From a virus, in IMG/VR virus record IMGVR_UViG_3300027759_000121, positions 1 through 52,309 of that record: 52,309 nucleotides of DNA; one strand, written 5' to 3'. This document shows, piece after piece, positions 15,522 to 22,922 of the stretch. The stretch's first letter is position 1. Each line of letters begins with the position of its first letter. The notes below the pieces were generated by a model that had not been told where the DNA came from, ran no database searches, and saw only the letters and a program-made list of their open reading frames with translations. Position numbers and translations under genes: made by a program.

Positions 15522-15956
15522 ATGAATATTAGACAAGCACTTAAGGAAAAAAATAAAATCGTAAAAGAGATTTCCGATAACACAAGAAAACTTCAAGAAT
15601 ATAATTCTGTTGAAGTTGGGAATAAAAGACCATATTCACCAATACTTTTATGTGGTGATATTGAAAGGTTAACCAAAAGTTTGATTGAATTAAAATGTAG
15701 AATACATAGAGCAAATTTACCTGTATTTGAGTTAATTTTTGAAATGTCGGAACTAAAATCAAATGCTAAGGCGTTGGCAAAAATGGATTGTTCGGAAGGT
15801 AAATCAAACAAAGATCGTTACCGTATGGATAGCGAATCTGTAAAGGAAAGTGAAATCTCAATTAGAGAAAGAGACGAAATGATTAAAGATCTTGAAGATA
15901 GAATTGAGGAGATCCAAGATGCGTTGGATATGCATAACACAATGACCGTAATTTGA
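15522..15956 (+). CDS. Coiled-coil protein, DIP1984-like
   Basis: 144 residues, almost all helical: an N-terminal ALKEKNKIVKEISDNTRKLQEY, a central ERLTKSLIELKCRIHRANL, and a Glu/Arg-rich C-terminal coil. The layout resembles the bacterial DIP1984/septicolysin-like family, unknown in function. Driven by the sigma70-like promoter. No start ambiguity. Confidence 0.65.
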   Translation: MNIRQALKEKNKIVKEISDNTRKLQEYNSVEVGNKRPYSPILLCGDIERLTKSLIELKCRIHRANLPVFELIFEMSELKSNAKALAKMDCSEGKSNKDRYRMDSESVKESEISIRERDEMIKDLEDRIEEIQDALDMHNTMTVI

Positions 15957-16136
15957 TTTGAGGATAAGTTTGATTGAGAATCTATTTACTTCTAGAAAGC
16001 CGACTGGCTCGATACTTGATATTGATAATGAAAGTCCCAAACTCAAAATATTCAACTGTAGAACAATCATAACTTTTTAAACTTTAAAAATCTGTTAAAC
16101 TTTAGATACTGAATCTACTTTGAATCAAATCATATA
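15957..16136 (+). other. Gene-free stretch, possible structured RNA
   Basis: No frame is convincing. TGATTTG near 15954 could pair with CAAATCA near 16125, closing a domain of about 170 nt directly before the terminator. It may only be a long 3' UTR. Confidence 0.25.
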
Positions 16137-16166
16137 AAACCCTCACTTTGGTGGGGGTTTTTTATT
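16137..16166 (+). terminator. Intrinsic terminator
   Basis: AAAACCCTCAC-TTTG-GTGGGGGTTTT with a T-rich tail. Confidence 0.85.
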
Positions 16167-16180
16167 TAAAATTAATTTAC

Positions 16181-16188
16181 TATATTTG
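16181..16188 (+). promoter_or_regulatory. -7 box TATATTTG, 4 nt before ATG
   Basis: TATATTTG-N4-ATG (16193). It is the promoter for the 37-residue membrane protein and probably the genes after it. Confidence 0.7.
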
Positions 16189-16192
16189 CAAT

Positions 16193-16306
16193 ATGGTAGG
16201 ACTTATACTTTTTTTGTTAATCATAACGATCTCTATTTTTATAGGGAAAATCAATAAAGATAAGGACCACCCATTCAATAAATTCTTAAATGATAGGGAA
16301 AAATAA
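16193..16306 (+). CDS. Tiny membrane protein, 37 residues
   Basis: Reads MVGLILFLLIITISIFIGKI followed by a charged tail. A single transmembrane helix with the start fixed by the promoter box. It overlaps the next gene by 17 nt. Confidence 0.65.
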   Translation: MVGLILFLLIITISIFIGKINKDKDHPFNKFLNDREK

Positions 16307-16565
16307 AATATATGTTATTTTAAATTTTTTGGACACACATTATGGTGACTTAGTGTGTAGCCCAAAAAATCTTTGTTATCATAAAGAAGGTGAGGTTTAT
16401 TTTAGATTTAACTTAAAAGATAAAATTATTTTTTTAGAGTATAAAAATTTTATCCAACCAATATGTAAAGCGTTGAATATAAAAGAAGATATGTTAAATG
16501 ATCTTTATGAAGTAATTAAAGAATGGATTGAATATGTTTTTAAAATTGAAGGAGAAATAATGTAA
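16290..16565 (+). CDS. Unknown protein, 91 residues
   Basis: Overlaps the tiny membrane gene by 17 nt and ends 2 nt before the HAD phosphatase. Mixed alpha/beta, rich in aromatic and Lys residues. No family recognised. Confidence 0.65.
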   Translation: MIGKNKIYVILNFLDTHYGDLVCSPKNLCYHKEGEVYFRFNLKDKIIFLEYKNFIQPICKALNIKEDMLNDLYEVIKEWIEYVFKIEGEIM

Positions 16566-16567
16566 TT

Positions 16568-17152
16568 ATGAAAGTATTGATGTTAGATAACGATGGTGTA
16601 ATTTGTCTCTCCAACAATTGGGGTGGGCGAAAAAAGAAATGGTCAAAGTATCGTTCAGCAAATCCAGACTCAAGTAAGGAACTTAAAGATGCTCCTGTTG
16701 AATATCGTTTTGACGACTTCGATAAAAAGGCAATCAAAATCCTTAATGAAATACTTGAAGAAACAGGTGCTGAAATTGTTGTGTCATCAGATTGGAAATT
16801 ACACGCAACTCTTGAAGAACTTGGTGACTACTACGAAAGTCAGGGGATTATCAAACGACCAATTGCATTGACACCAAACATACAACATTGTACCGTTCAC
16901 GGTAACGGTTTTATATGGTCACCACAATGGGATTTAGAACAAACACGAACTATTGAAATAAAACAATACCTACACGATCATCCTGAGGTTACACATTGGG
17001 TTTCGGTTGATGATTTGAATATGGGAAAAAATGGGGAGCCTTGGAAAGATTGTTGGGCAATAGATAATTTTGTATTAACACCAAAATCAAGTGAAGGTAT
17101 TAAACAATCTGGGATCAAAGAAAAAATATTAAAATTTTTAAAAAATGACTAA
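16568..17152 (+). CDS. HAD phosphatase of the RNA-repair (HAD_SAK) type
   Basis: 194 residues. Motif I MLDNDGVI near the N-terminus has the nucleophile and acid aspartates (D-x-D). Motif II is the EIVVSSDWK strand, and a late VSVDDLN ... WAIDNFVL supplies the acidic metal ligands. This compact HAD subtype is known from Swiss-army-knife RNA-repair proteins, where it removes terminal phosphates. With the RNA ligase and kinase-like proteins it suggests RNA end healing. A second HAD gene lies at 49512-50000. Confidence 0.8.
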   Translation: MKVLMLDNDGVICLSNNWGGRKKKWSKYRSANPDSSKELKDAPVEYRFDDFDKKAIKILNEILEETGAEIVVSSDWKLHATLEELGDYYESQGIIKRPIALTPNIQHCTVHGNGFIWSPQWDLEQTRTIEIKQYLHDHPEVTHWVSVDDLNMGKNGEPWKDCWAIDNFVLTPKSSEGIKQSGIKEKILKFLKND

Positions 17153-17531
17153 AGAGGAAATGAATACATACCTTGAGTCCATAGGTGGACTTGAGAATGG
17201 GTTTTTCACAGATAGACCCCCAATTACCAACTGCGGGTTCTTTGATGTTGATAGTGGTTGGTATCCACTAATTAAAGATCTAATTGACGATCTAATAAAA
17301 CTTGGGTGGGATAAACAGGTGTGTCAGGTTAAAGAAAAGTTTGGTGGATTAAGATTTTACATCAATTCAGGACCCAATGAAATTTTTGCAAGAATAACAT
17401 TGGCTGAAAATAAAAGTCATGAGATTTGTGAAACCTGTGGTGAAAAGGGGGAAATGAGAACAGATCTTGGTTGGTATAGAACATTATGTAATAAACACTA
17501 TGAAGAGCGTAAGTCAAATATTCCGGGGTAA
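17145..17531 (+). CDS. Conserved phage/bacterial protein with CxxC knuckle
   Basis: 128 residues, overlapping the HAD gene by 8 nt. The pattern GWYPLIKDL ... QVKEKFGGLRFYI ... CETCGEKG ... GWYRTLCNKH is a recurring family with a C-terminal zinc knuckle (CxxC ... CxxH). Function unknown. Confidence 0.75.
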   Translation: MTKEEMNTYLESIGGLENGFFTDRPPITNCGFFDVDSGWYPLIKDLIDDLIKLGWDKQVCQVKEKFGGLRFYINSGPNEIFARITLAENKSHEICETCGEKGEMRTDLGWYRTLCNKHYEERKSNIPG

Positions 17532-17541
17532 TGAACATTTA

Positions 17542-17814
17542 ATGGATTTAAGTCCGGTTGAAGAGTTAATTGATTACACAAGAGAACTTGAGGAAATTGT
17601 ACTTGAAAGAAAAATTGAGGATTCATATGATAAAGAACATATGTTAAGATCCATGTTATTGGATATATTAACAAGTTGTCGTGATATGGAAGAAACAAAC
17701 CAATTATCAGAAAGATATCCTGATATGTATGAAAAATGTGATGCCGAATCTTTAGTTAAAAATTTAAAGATTTATATTATGGATATGAATCGTAAAAATG
17801 ATTTAAGGTTATGA
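17542..17814 (+). CDS. Unknown helical protein, 90 residues
   Basis: The start MDLSPVEELID is chosen because it follows the previous stop; in-frame starts at 17467 and 17500 would overlap it heavily. Mostly helical and acidic. It overlaps the next gene by ATGA. Confidence 0.6.
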   Translation: MDLSPVEELIDYTRELEEIVLERKIEDSYDKEHMLRSMLLDILTSCRDMEETNQLSERYPDMYEKCDAESLVKNLKIYIMDMNRKNDLRL

Positions 17815-18122
17815 ATAAGATTAGTTTAAGTGAAAATTGTTTTGGTGTAGATGTTGAGATAAATGATGAATCATTATTTACTCATGAATATGATAATAGG
17901 AGTCCTGAGATGATTAATGATTTGCAGGATAAATTGATTGATAACCTAAGGTCAATAAAAAATAAATTAAGTATGGATGATTGGACAGAAATTGTTCAGT
18001 TGATTATTAGCCACGGAGATGAGTTTGAATACGATGTTGAAAATTCAACGGAGGATAAACCTTGTGAACAGTGTGGTAATTGGAATCATAATCATATATA
18101 TAACAAAAAAAAAAATGACTAA
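17811..18122 (+). CDS. Unknown protein with C-terminal CxxC/HxH
   Basis: 103 residues. Acidic body, ending PCEQCGNWNHNHIYNKKK, a possible metal knuckle. It overlaps both neighbours. Confidence 0.65.
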   Translation: MNKISLSENCFGVDVEINDESLFTHEYDNRSPEMINDLQDKLIDNLRSIKNKLSMDDWTEIVQLIISHGDEFEYDVENSTEDKPCEQCGNWNHNHIYNKKKND

Positions 18123-18417
18123 AGTAAAATTATTTGTAATTGATGAGAAACCTTATCTTGGATCAACAGAAGAGATTTTTGTTGGTGATGATGCAATTGT
18201 AACAGTAAACGGGCAATACCCAATGATCGTTAAATGTGAAAACGAAATCGTATTAAATTTGATTAAGGATCCTAAATTAAGTTTAACTCGAAGTTTTAAG
18301 ATTCATGCAAGACCCGAAAAATTAAATTTAACTCCTGAAGACATTGATAGAATATTATCTAATGATGAAGGACTATGTGAGGTTGAAAATTTTGAAGGTA
18401 GTATTAGGTTTATTTAA
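18115..18417 (+). CDS. Unknown protein, 100 residues
   Basis: Starts at MTKVKLFVIDEKP with an 8-nt overlap. Beta-rich N-terminal half, then LNLTPEDIDRILSNDEG. Not recognised. Confidence 0.65.
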   Translation: MTKVKLFVIDEKPYLGSTEEIFVGDDAIVTVNGQYPMIVKCENEIVLNLIKDPKLSLTRSFKIHARPEKLNLTPEDIDRILSNDEGLCEVENFEGSIRFI

Positions 18418-18427
18418 AAAAAAATCA

Positions 18428-18435
18428 TATCTTTG
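18428..18435 (+). promoter_or_regulatory. -7 box TATCTTTG
   Basis: TATCTTTG 13 nt before the ATG at 18449. Confidence 0.5.
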
Positions 18436-18448
18436 ATAAAAATAGGGT

Positions 18449-18682
18449 ATGATAAAAAAAGCTGAAATATTGAGTCAAGAGTTTAAGGTTACATTTGCAC
18501 AAGATGCTGACTGTGTTACCTCAGAAGATCAATTCTTAACAATCAAGACTGATAATGGTGGTGGTGGTGACTTTTTTGTTATTGAAACAGAAAGGTGGGC
18601 ATTTGATTCTGTTGATGAGTTGGTTGAGATATTCAATACATTCAAGGAGAAACACGAAAAAATCAAAGAAGAAAAGTTATGA
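18449..18682 (+). CDS. Unknown protein, 77 residues
   Basis: Reads as a beta-rich core (TIKTDNGGGGDFFVIETERW) and a helical end (DELVEIFNTFKEKHEKIKEEKL). The stop overlaps a downstream ATG. The alternative frame ORF at 18555 is mainly a shadow but contains the next broken gene. Confidence 0.65.
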   Translation: MIKKAEILSQEFKVTFAQDADCVTSEDQFLTIKTDNGGGGDFFVIETERWAFDSVDELVEIFNTFKEKHEKIKEEKL

Positions 18683-18785
18683 AAAAATAAAACTATTACT
18701 TAACTTCACTGAGGTTGGAGATTTCTATATGTTGTATGTATTCAAAAAAAGAACCCAACTTTATTGTATTACCCAAACAGTTTAG
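18679..18785 (+). pseudogene. Frameshifted small gene at a poly-A run
   Basis: The ATG in the ATGA overlap is followed by six A and an immediate TAA. With one extra A the frame would read MKKIKLLLNFTEVGDFYMLY and continue to TAG at 18785, giving about 35 residues. This may be an assembly homopolymer error, transcriptional slippage or true decay. Confidence 0.4.
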
Positions 18786-18788
18786 ACA

Positions 18789-19652
18789 ATGAATAATAAA
18801 GAACTAAAGAAAAAAGAATGTTTGTTTGAGATCGCCGATGATTACACCAATGGTATGGACATATATAATCATAATGGATCTTTTTGGTTGATTAACACCA
18901 AAGAATTAAAATGGATGATTGAATTTACTAAAGATAAAACATTGTGGTATAATTACAATGTTTTTAAATCTTTATTTAAAGCAATGTCTTTGGATGTTAT
19001 GAAAAATCAAGAATATATTACCGAATGGTTTGAGTCAAGATTTCTTAAACCTGAGGTGGTTGAAGATACCATTCAAAATGGGGCGAAGTATACCCGATGT
19101 AGCCAACATTCTTATTGTTTATTGGTTGAAGATACCATTCAAAATGGGGCGAAGTATACCCAACCAAATATCCACTCTACCCTCAGTATTGTTGAGAATA
19201 CCATTCAAAATGGGGTGAAACACACCGATCACTCGTGCGATAACATCACCAGAGGTGTTGAAGATACCATTCAAAATGGGGTTAAGCGCACCGTACCTGA
19301 ATCAATTGCCGATTCATTCGCTATTGAAGACACCATTCAAAATGGGGTGAAACACACCATTCAAGGAACAAATTGTGTAAACACAGATGTTGAAGATACC
19401 ATTCAAAATGGAGTGAAACACATCTTTAATAGAACCCGACCAGACAATTTTGACGTTGAAGACACCATTCAAAATGGGGTAAAAGAAACTGAATTGCACA
19501 AAGGAGTTAGACCGTTGGCCGTTAATGACACCATACAAAATGGGGTGAAACACACCCAACGTCGTCTTTTTTCTTTTTGTTGTAGTGTTGAAGACACCAT
19601 TCAAAATGGTAGAAAACAAGATGTGTGGAATGAACACTTAAATAAAAAATAG
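18789..19652 (+). CDS. Repeat-array protein with hypervariable units
   Basis: 287 residues. Residues 1-90 form a unique N-terminal domain (GSFWLINTKELKWMIEF ... YITEWFESRFLKPEV). Residues 91-278 are nine 12-residue repeats of type VEDTIQNGVKHT alternating with eight 10-residue segments that share nothing with each other. The protein ends NGRKQDVWNEHLNKK, which resembles HGRKQAAWAEYLRKK in the 22647 gene, suggesting the array grew inside an ordinary coding sequence. Repeat differences are often synonymous (GAT/GAC, AAA/AAG, GGG/GGA), so the protein reading seems to be under selection. Function unknown. Confidence 0.75.
   Translation: MNNKELKKKECLFEIADDYTNGMDIYNHNGSFWLINTKELKWMIEFTKDKTLWYNYNVFKSLFKAMSLDVMKNQEYITEWFESRFLKPEVVEDTIQNGAKYTRCSQHSYCLLVEDTIQNGAKYTQPNIHSTLSIVENTIQNGVKHTDHSCDNITRGVEDTIQNGVKRTVPESIADSFAIEDTIQNGVKHTIQGTNCVNTDVEDTIQNGVKHIFNRTRPDNFDVEDTIQNGVKETELHKGVRPLAVNDTIQNGVKHTQRRLFSFCCSVEDTIQNGRKQDVWNEHLNKK
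19059..19622 (+). repeat. CRISPR-like 36/30 array inside a reading frame
   Basis: Repeats start at 19059, 19125, 19191, 19257, 19323, 19389, 19455, 19521 and 19587, a strict 66-bp period. Each is 36 bp (starts GTTGAAGATACCATTCAAAA, then GGGGTGAAACACACC) and the last diverges after about 23 bp. The eight spacers are all exactly 30 bp and unrelated. By hand count their G+C is about 30-50% (mean near 40%), above the AT-rich surroundings. The dimensions are those of a CRISPR array, but repeats are degenerate, no cas gene is nearby and the frame is open throughout. Confidence 0.85.
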
Positions 19653-19660
19653 TATATTTG
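19653..19660 (+). promoter_or_regulatory. -7 box TATATTTG, 4 nt before ATG
   Basis: TATATTTG-N4-ATG (19665). It overlaps the stop codon region of the repeat-array gene. Confidence 0.7.
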
Positions 19661-19664
19661 TAAT

Positions 19665-20075
19665 ATGGAAAAAGTTAAAATTTATCTAGATGATGTAAGA
19701 ACACCAGTTGATCCAAGTTGGATCGTTGTTCGTTCTTACGACGAGTTCGTCCAAAAGATAAACTCAATTGGGTTGGAGAATATTGAATTGATATCGTTGG
19801 ATCACGATTTGGGTGACAGTGCAATGAATGAATGGTTGTATGGTGTTGTAAAAAACTACGTAATAAATTACGATAACATCACAGAGAAAACAGGTATGGA
19901 TTGTACCAAATGGTTGGTTAATCAATGGTTAGATGGTAAACCTGTGGTGGAAGTTGTGGTTCACTCAGCAAATGCCGTAGGTAGTGGTAATATGATGGGA
20001 TACATCAACAATTACAGACACTTAGGTAGATTACCTCAGAATTGTATAAGAGTGCAAATAGAACACACGGTATAG
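19665..20075 (+). CDS. cREC domain protein (cyclic-phosphate-processing receiver)
   Basis: 136 residues: YLDDVRTPVDPSWIVVRSY, then ISLDHDLGD, TGMDCTKWLV and VVVHSANAVGSGNM. This matches the receiver-like cREC family associated with RNA-repair and cyclic-phosphate processing systems. Conserved acidic residues DD and DHD would form the active pocket. It is placed directly after the repeat-array gene with its own promoter. Confidence 0.8.
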   Translation: MEKVKIYLDDVRTPVDPSWIVVRSYDEFVQKINSIGLENIELISLDHDLGDSAMNEWLYGVVKNYVINYDNITEKTGMDCTKWLVNQWLDGKPVVEVVVHSANAVGSGNMMGYINNYRHLGRLPQNCIRVQIEHTV

Positions 20076-20077
20076 AT

Positions 20078-20143
20078 ATGTGTAGGATTAAAATAGAAGA
20101 AGGTAACAAAGTAAAATCAATAACATTTAAAACAATCGAATGA
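20078..20143 (+). CDS. Possible 21-residue peptide
   Basis: Reads MCRIKIEEGNKVKSITFKTI and ends in a stop that overlaps the next ATG. It is kept only because of the tight coupling. It may be chance. Confidence 0.3.
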   Translation: MCRIKIEEGNKVKSITFKTIE

Positions 20144-20358
20144 GATTTATACTACTACTTATACTACTTTTTTCGTGTTCAATTAATTATAATGTCCATG
20201 AACGGAATCTCCAACTACAACATAATGGGATGATCAAACAGGATATAATCATGAAAAATAAAATGACTAAACTTCGAAAGCAAGGTGTCAGGTCATATAA
20301 GAAAAATAAGATTAGTAAAATACGCATAATCCCAAATGGAAAATTTGTAATAAAGTAA
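20140..20358 (+). CDS. Small lipoprotein, 72 residues
   Basis: Signal peptide MRFILLLILLFSC with a lipobox-like LFSC, followed by a very basic mature part (KLRKQGVRSYKKNKISK). Probably anchored in the envelope. Function unknown. Confidence 0.65.
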   Translation: MRFILLLILLFSCSINYNVHERNLQLQHNGMIKQDIIMKNKMTKLRKQGVRSYKKNKISKIRIIPNGKFVIK

Positions 20359-20362
20359 AGTC

Positions 20363-20557
20363 ATGGAAAGCCCAAAAATTAACACACCTAATGGTATTGG
20401 TGAATTAAACAATGTATATGTTTCCGAATTAGGATTCTTAATGGTTAAAATCTATTTTAAAAATGGGACATATATAACTTACAATTTAGGCAAACACGAT
20501 GAAAACAATAATGTATTCACCGATAAAATAAACAATTTCAATATAGTTGATTTATGA
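20363..20557 (+). CDS. Unknown protein, 64 residues
   Basis: Small beta-rich protein (TPNGIGELNNVYVSELGFLM). It overlaps the next tiny ORF by ATGA. Confidence 0.6.
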   Translation: MESPKINTPNGIGELNNVYVSELGFLMVKIYFKNGTYITYNLGKHDENNNVFTDKINNFNIVDL

Positions 20558-20640
20558 GAAAAATTTATATATTTTTTTGGTGGTTATGGAATTATCCTGA
20601 AATTGTATGGATGAAATTTAAATCATATTTTAAAAAATGA
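20554..20640 (+). CDS. Tiny Trp-rich protein, 28 residues
   Basis: Reads MRKIYIFFWWLWNYPEIVWM with a basic tail. It is short but coupled to the upstream stop. Amphipathic or membrane-associated. Confidence 0.45.
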   Translation: MRKIYIFFWWLWNYPEIVWMKFKSYFKK

Positions 20641-20652
20641 CAATCCAACAGA

Positions 20653-20889
20653 ATGAAAAAATTAATTAGTATATTTGGGGTATTAATTTTGTTATCATGT
20701 AAGTCTAAGACTTATAAATACCAGATTAATGGTGAGGTATACATACCATCGGCAGAATCAAATCGAAGGTATCCGGCAACATGGTATACCGATACGATAT
20801 CCTTCGATAGTGAAACTGCTTATTATTTTAATAGTGACGGTAGTGAGGTTAGAATTGAACCACCTTATATTTTAAAATATAATAAATAA
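20653..20889 (+). CDS. Small lipoprotein, 78 residues
   Basis: MKKLISIFGVLILLSC is a lipoprotein signal with Cys at about residue 16. The mature part is polar and Tyr-rich. Second of three lipoproteins in the window (also 20140 and 37187). Confidence 0.7.
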   Translation: MKKLISIFGVLILLSCKSKTYKYQINGEVYIPSAESNRRYPATWYTDTISFDSETAYYFNSDGSEVRIEPPYILKYNK

Positions 20890-20900
20890 AAATAAGTGAT

Positions 20901-21158
20901 ATGACGGAAAGAGAATTAATACTTTTAGGGTTTAAAAGTGAAGAAATGAGAGAGCACGAAGGTGATGAAACGTATTACTACGTTTTAGATATTGTCGATG
21001 GTATTACCTTTATCACACGAACCAATGATGAGATTAAAGATGATGAATGGTATGTTGAATTTTTTAATACAGACCCCTCAGTTAGGTTCCACGATTTTAA
21101 GGAAGTACAATTATTAATCAATCAATTAAGAAACGCCATTGTCAAAAATGAAATTTAA
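20901..21158 (+). CDS. Unknown protein, 85 residues
   Basis: Acidic, starting MTERELILLGFKSEEM, a form common in small phage proteins of this host group. It overlaps the next gene. Confidence 0.7.
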   Translation: MTERELILLGFKSEEMREHEGDETYYYVLDIVDGITFITRTNDEIKDDEWYVEFFNTDPSVRFHDFKEVQLLINQLRNAIVKNEI

Positions 21159-21528
21159 GATACCAACACATGATCCATACACCGGTGAATTAAATCCCCA
21201 TTACGAGGAACTCACCGGAGAAAAACATCCACATTTAATTGAATATAATGAGGATGAAACCAGTCATTGTTTTAATCTACAATCACTTATCGGTAAAGAA
21301 TTTAGATACGATGGTAAGTATGGGATTTCTAATTGGACGGACAAGGTTAAAAATATCGAACCAAATTCAAACATCTATCCCAATCCGTTAGAATCGATAA
21401 GGGCAACCAAAAGTGGAAACGTAACCAAACCATATAAAATGGTTGGATACACCTATGATTTACATGTTAGATCAACAAGGGGTGAACAACTTTACGAGTT
21501 TGAGAAGTGTATATTTTTAGATAATTAA
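21148..21528 (+). CDS. Unknown protein, 126 residues
   Basis: ATG at 21148 (MKFKIPTHDPYTGEL) is preferred to the in-frame TTG at 21139. The sequence is polar and Pro/His-rich near the start. Not recognised. Confidence 0.65.
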   Translation: MKFKIPTHDPYTGELNPHYEELTGEKHPHLIEYNEDETSHCFNLQSLIGKEFRYDGKYGISNWTDKVKNIEPNSNIYPNPLESIRATKSGNVTKPYKMVGYTYDLHVRSTRGEQLYEFEKCIFLDN

Positions 21529-21544
21529 AAAACATATTAGACTA

Positions 21545-22159
21545 ATGGATATTTTTAACACAAAAATAGATTTGACCAAAATAACGTGCCATTCTGGAGG
21601 GGCGGTGGGATCAGATACCGTTTGGGACGAGATTGGTGAAGAGTTTGGTGTCAAAACCAATGCTTATTCCTATAGAACAAAGTCGCACGTATCTCAGAAT
21701 AAGGTGGAGATTTCCGACCAAGATTATGAAGAAGGTGTTATTCAAATAACCAAAGCAAACGAAATTTTGGGTAGGTTTGGTATTCATAAATATATGAATC
21801 TATTGGCTAGAAACTGGTCGCAGGTTAAATATTCAAAACAAGTTTTTGCGATTGGTACTATAATCGAAGCTGGCGGGAAATCCGTTAAGGGATATAAAAA
21901 CAAGTCTAAAAATGACGTAGTTGATGGTGGTACAGGATATGCCGTTATGATGGCAATCAATCAAGAGAACGATGTTTATGTTTTCGACCAAATTAAAGAT
22001 AAGTGGTTTAAATGGGATTATGGCTCTCTTAGTTTTGCGGAGTTAAAAGATGTTCCTTCGATTACAGAACAGGATTTTGCAGGTATAGGAACAAGAGAGA
22101 TTCGACCGAACGGAATACAAGCAATTAGAGATGTATATGCAAAAACATTTATTAAATAA
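21545..22159 (+). CDS. SLOG-fold (LOG/DprA-like) protein
   Basis: 204 residues. CHSGGAVGSDTVWDEIG is the characteristic nucleotide-binding turn of SLOG proteins (SGGAxGSD/A). A second glycine-rich segment DVVDGGTGYAVMMAI and a C-terminal Q-D-F-x-G-I-G-T-R complete the fold. Such proteins sense or process nucleotides, including NAD-derived signals. The ligand is not known here. Followed by a terminator. Confidence 0.8.
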   Translation: MDIFNTKIDLTKITCHSGGAVGSDTVWDEIGEEFGVKTNAYSYRTKSHVSQNKVEISDQDYEEGVIQITKANEILGRFGIHKYMNLLARNWSQVKYSKQVFAIGTIIEAGGKSVKGYKNKSKNDVVDGGTGYAVMMAINQENDVYVFDQIKDKWFKWDYGSLSFAELKDVPSITEQDFAGIGTREIRPNGIQAIRDVYAKTFIK

Positions 22160-22173
22160 AAAAAACAACAATT

Positions 22174-22208
22174 AAATCCTCATCTGACAAGTTGGGGATT
22201 GTTTTTTT
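22174..22208 (+). terminator. Intrinsic terminator
   Basis: AATCCTCA / TGGGGATT hairpin with a seven-T tail. Confidence 0.8.
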
Positions 22209-22221
22209 AAAATAAAATTTC

Positions 22222-22229
22222 TATATTTA
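22222..22229 (+). promoter_or_regulatory. -7 box variant TATATTTA, 4 nt before ATG
   Basis: TATATTTA-N4-ATG (22234), the same spacing as the TATATTTG group. Confidence 0.55.
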
Positions 22230-22233
22230 CAAT

Positions 22234-22512
22234 ATGGAAAAGCGAAGTGAACACTACGGAGACGTGGTAAAGTGGATAGAAAAGGTAATAGACTCTTGCG
22301 AGACATATCGGCAATCAATGGCAGGGCTTAAATTAATCAGAAATTTTCGTCAACAATTAATAAATAAATCTCCAGAGACGTATTGGGGAAGTTACCATTA
22401 CGACATTATTAGTCCACTCGAAAGTAGATTAAGGAGTCGACAATATACTATCACATCGACACTAAATGATGGGGAGGATGTCGATAAATTAAAAAAAAAC
22501 TCGAGGATCTAA
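22234..22512 (+). CDS. Unknown protein interrupted at a nine-A run
   Basis: 92 residues as written. After DKLKK the frame runs into a short random tail, while the neighbouring frame continues coherently from 22500 to 22637 (LEDLTDKYSRVVTIQSD ... KEIKLVKRKINNK). One additional A in the run at 22491-22499 joins them into a protein of about 135 residues with a C-terminal coil. Treat the stop at 22512 as doubtful. Confidence 0.6.
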   Translation: MEKRSEHYGDVVKWIEKVIDSCETYRQSMAGLKLIRNFRQQLINKSPETYWGSYHYDIISPLESRLRSRQYTITSTLNDGEDVDKLKKNSRI

Positions 22513-22637
22513 CAGATAAGTACTCAAGGGTTGTAACCATCCAATCTGATCCAAAATATCTTGGAACGTTTGAGGATGACAGGAACCAAATTGCGAAGGA
22601 AATTAAACTGGTAAAACGTAAAATTAACAATAAATAA
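22500..22637 (+). other. Frame-shifted continuation of the 22234 gene
   Basis: An open, protein-like frame of 45 codons without its own start, directly after the A-run. Coil-forming residues match the helical end expected of the upstream half. Confidence 0.6.
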
Positions 22638-22646
22638 ATAATCGGT

Positions 22647-22913
22647 ATGTTGAAAAATTTTGTAAAATGGTTTGAAATAAACTGTGGATGGTTTTTTACA
22701 CATGGTAGAAAACAAGCTGCGTGGGCGGAATACTTAAGAAAAAAATATGGTAAAGAGGAAACTAAAAAACCAACTCGTATCACGTTTAGTCCAACACCTA
22801 AATGTTTAATTTGTGAAACTGACATGGAAACAATAAAATTAAACCAACCATTTTGTGGTGGATGTCTATCTGTTTTGACGGGATTAGTTAAAAATAAGAA
22901 AGATGAAATTTAA
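22647..22913 (+). CDS. Small zinc-ribbon protein
   Basis: 88 residues. The N-terminal part contains HGRKQAAWAEYLRKK, related to the last residues of the repeat-array protein. The C-terminal part has CLICETDM and CGGC, a likely four-Cys zinc site. It precedes the thymidylate synthase gene by 9 nt. Confidence 0.7.
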   Translation: MLKNFVKWFEINCGWFFTHGRKQAAWAEYLRKKYGKEETKKPTRITFSPTPKCLICETDMETIKLNQPFCGGCLSVLTGLVKNKKDEI

Positions 22914-22922
22914 ATATAAGTT

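Noticed and set aside
19059-19622. A conventional CRISPR array
   Set aside because: Spacing fits, but the repeats are degenerate with synonymous changes, the frame is open through all units with a coherent N-terminal domain, and no cas gene is in the window. Reported as a CRISPR-like repeat gene instead.
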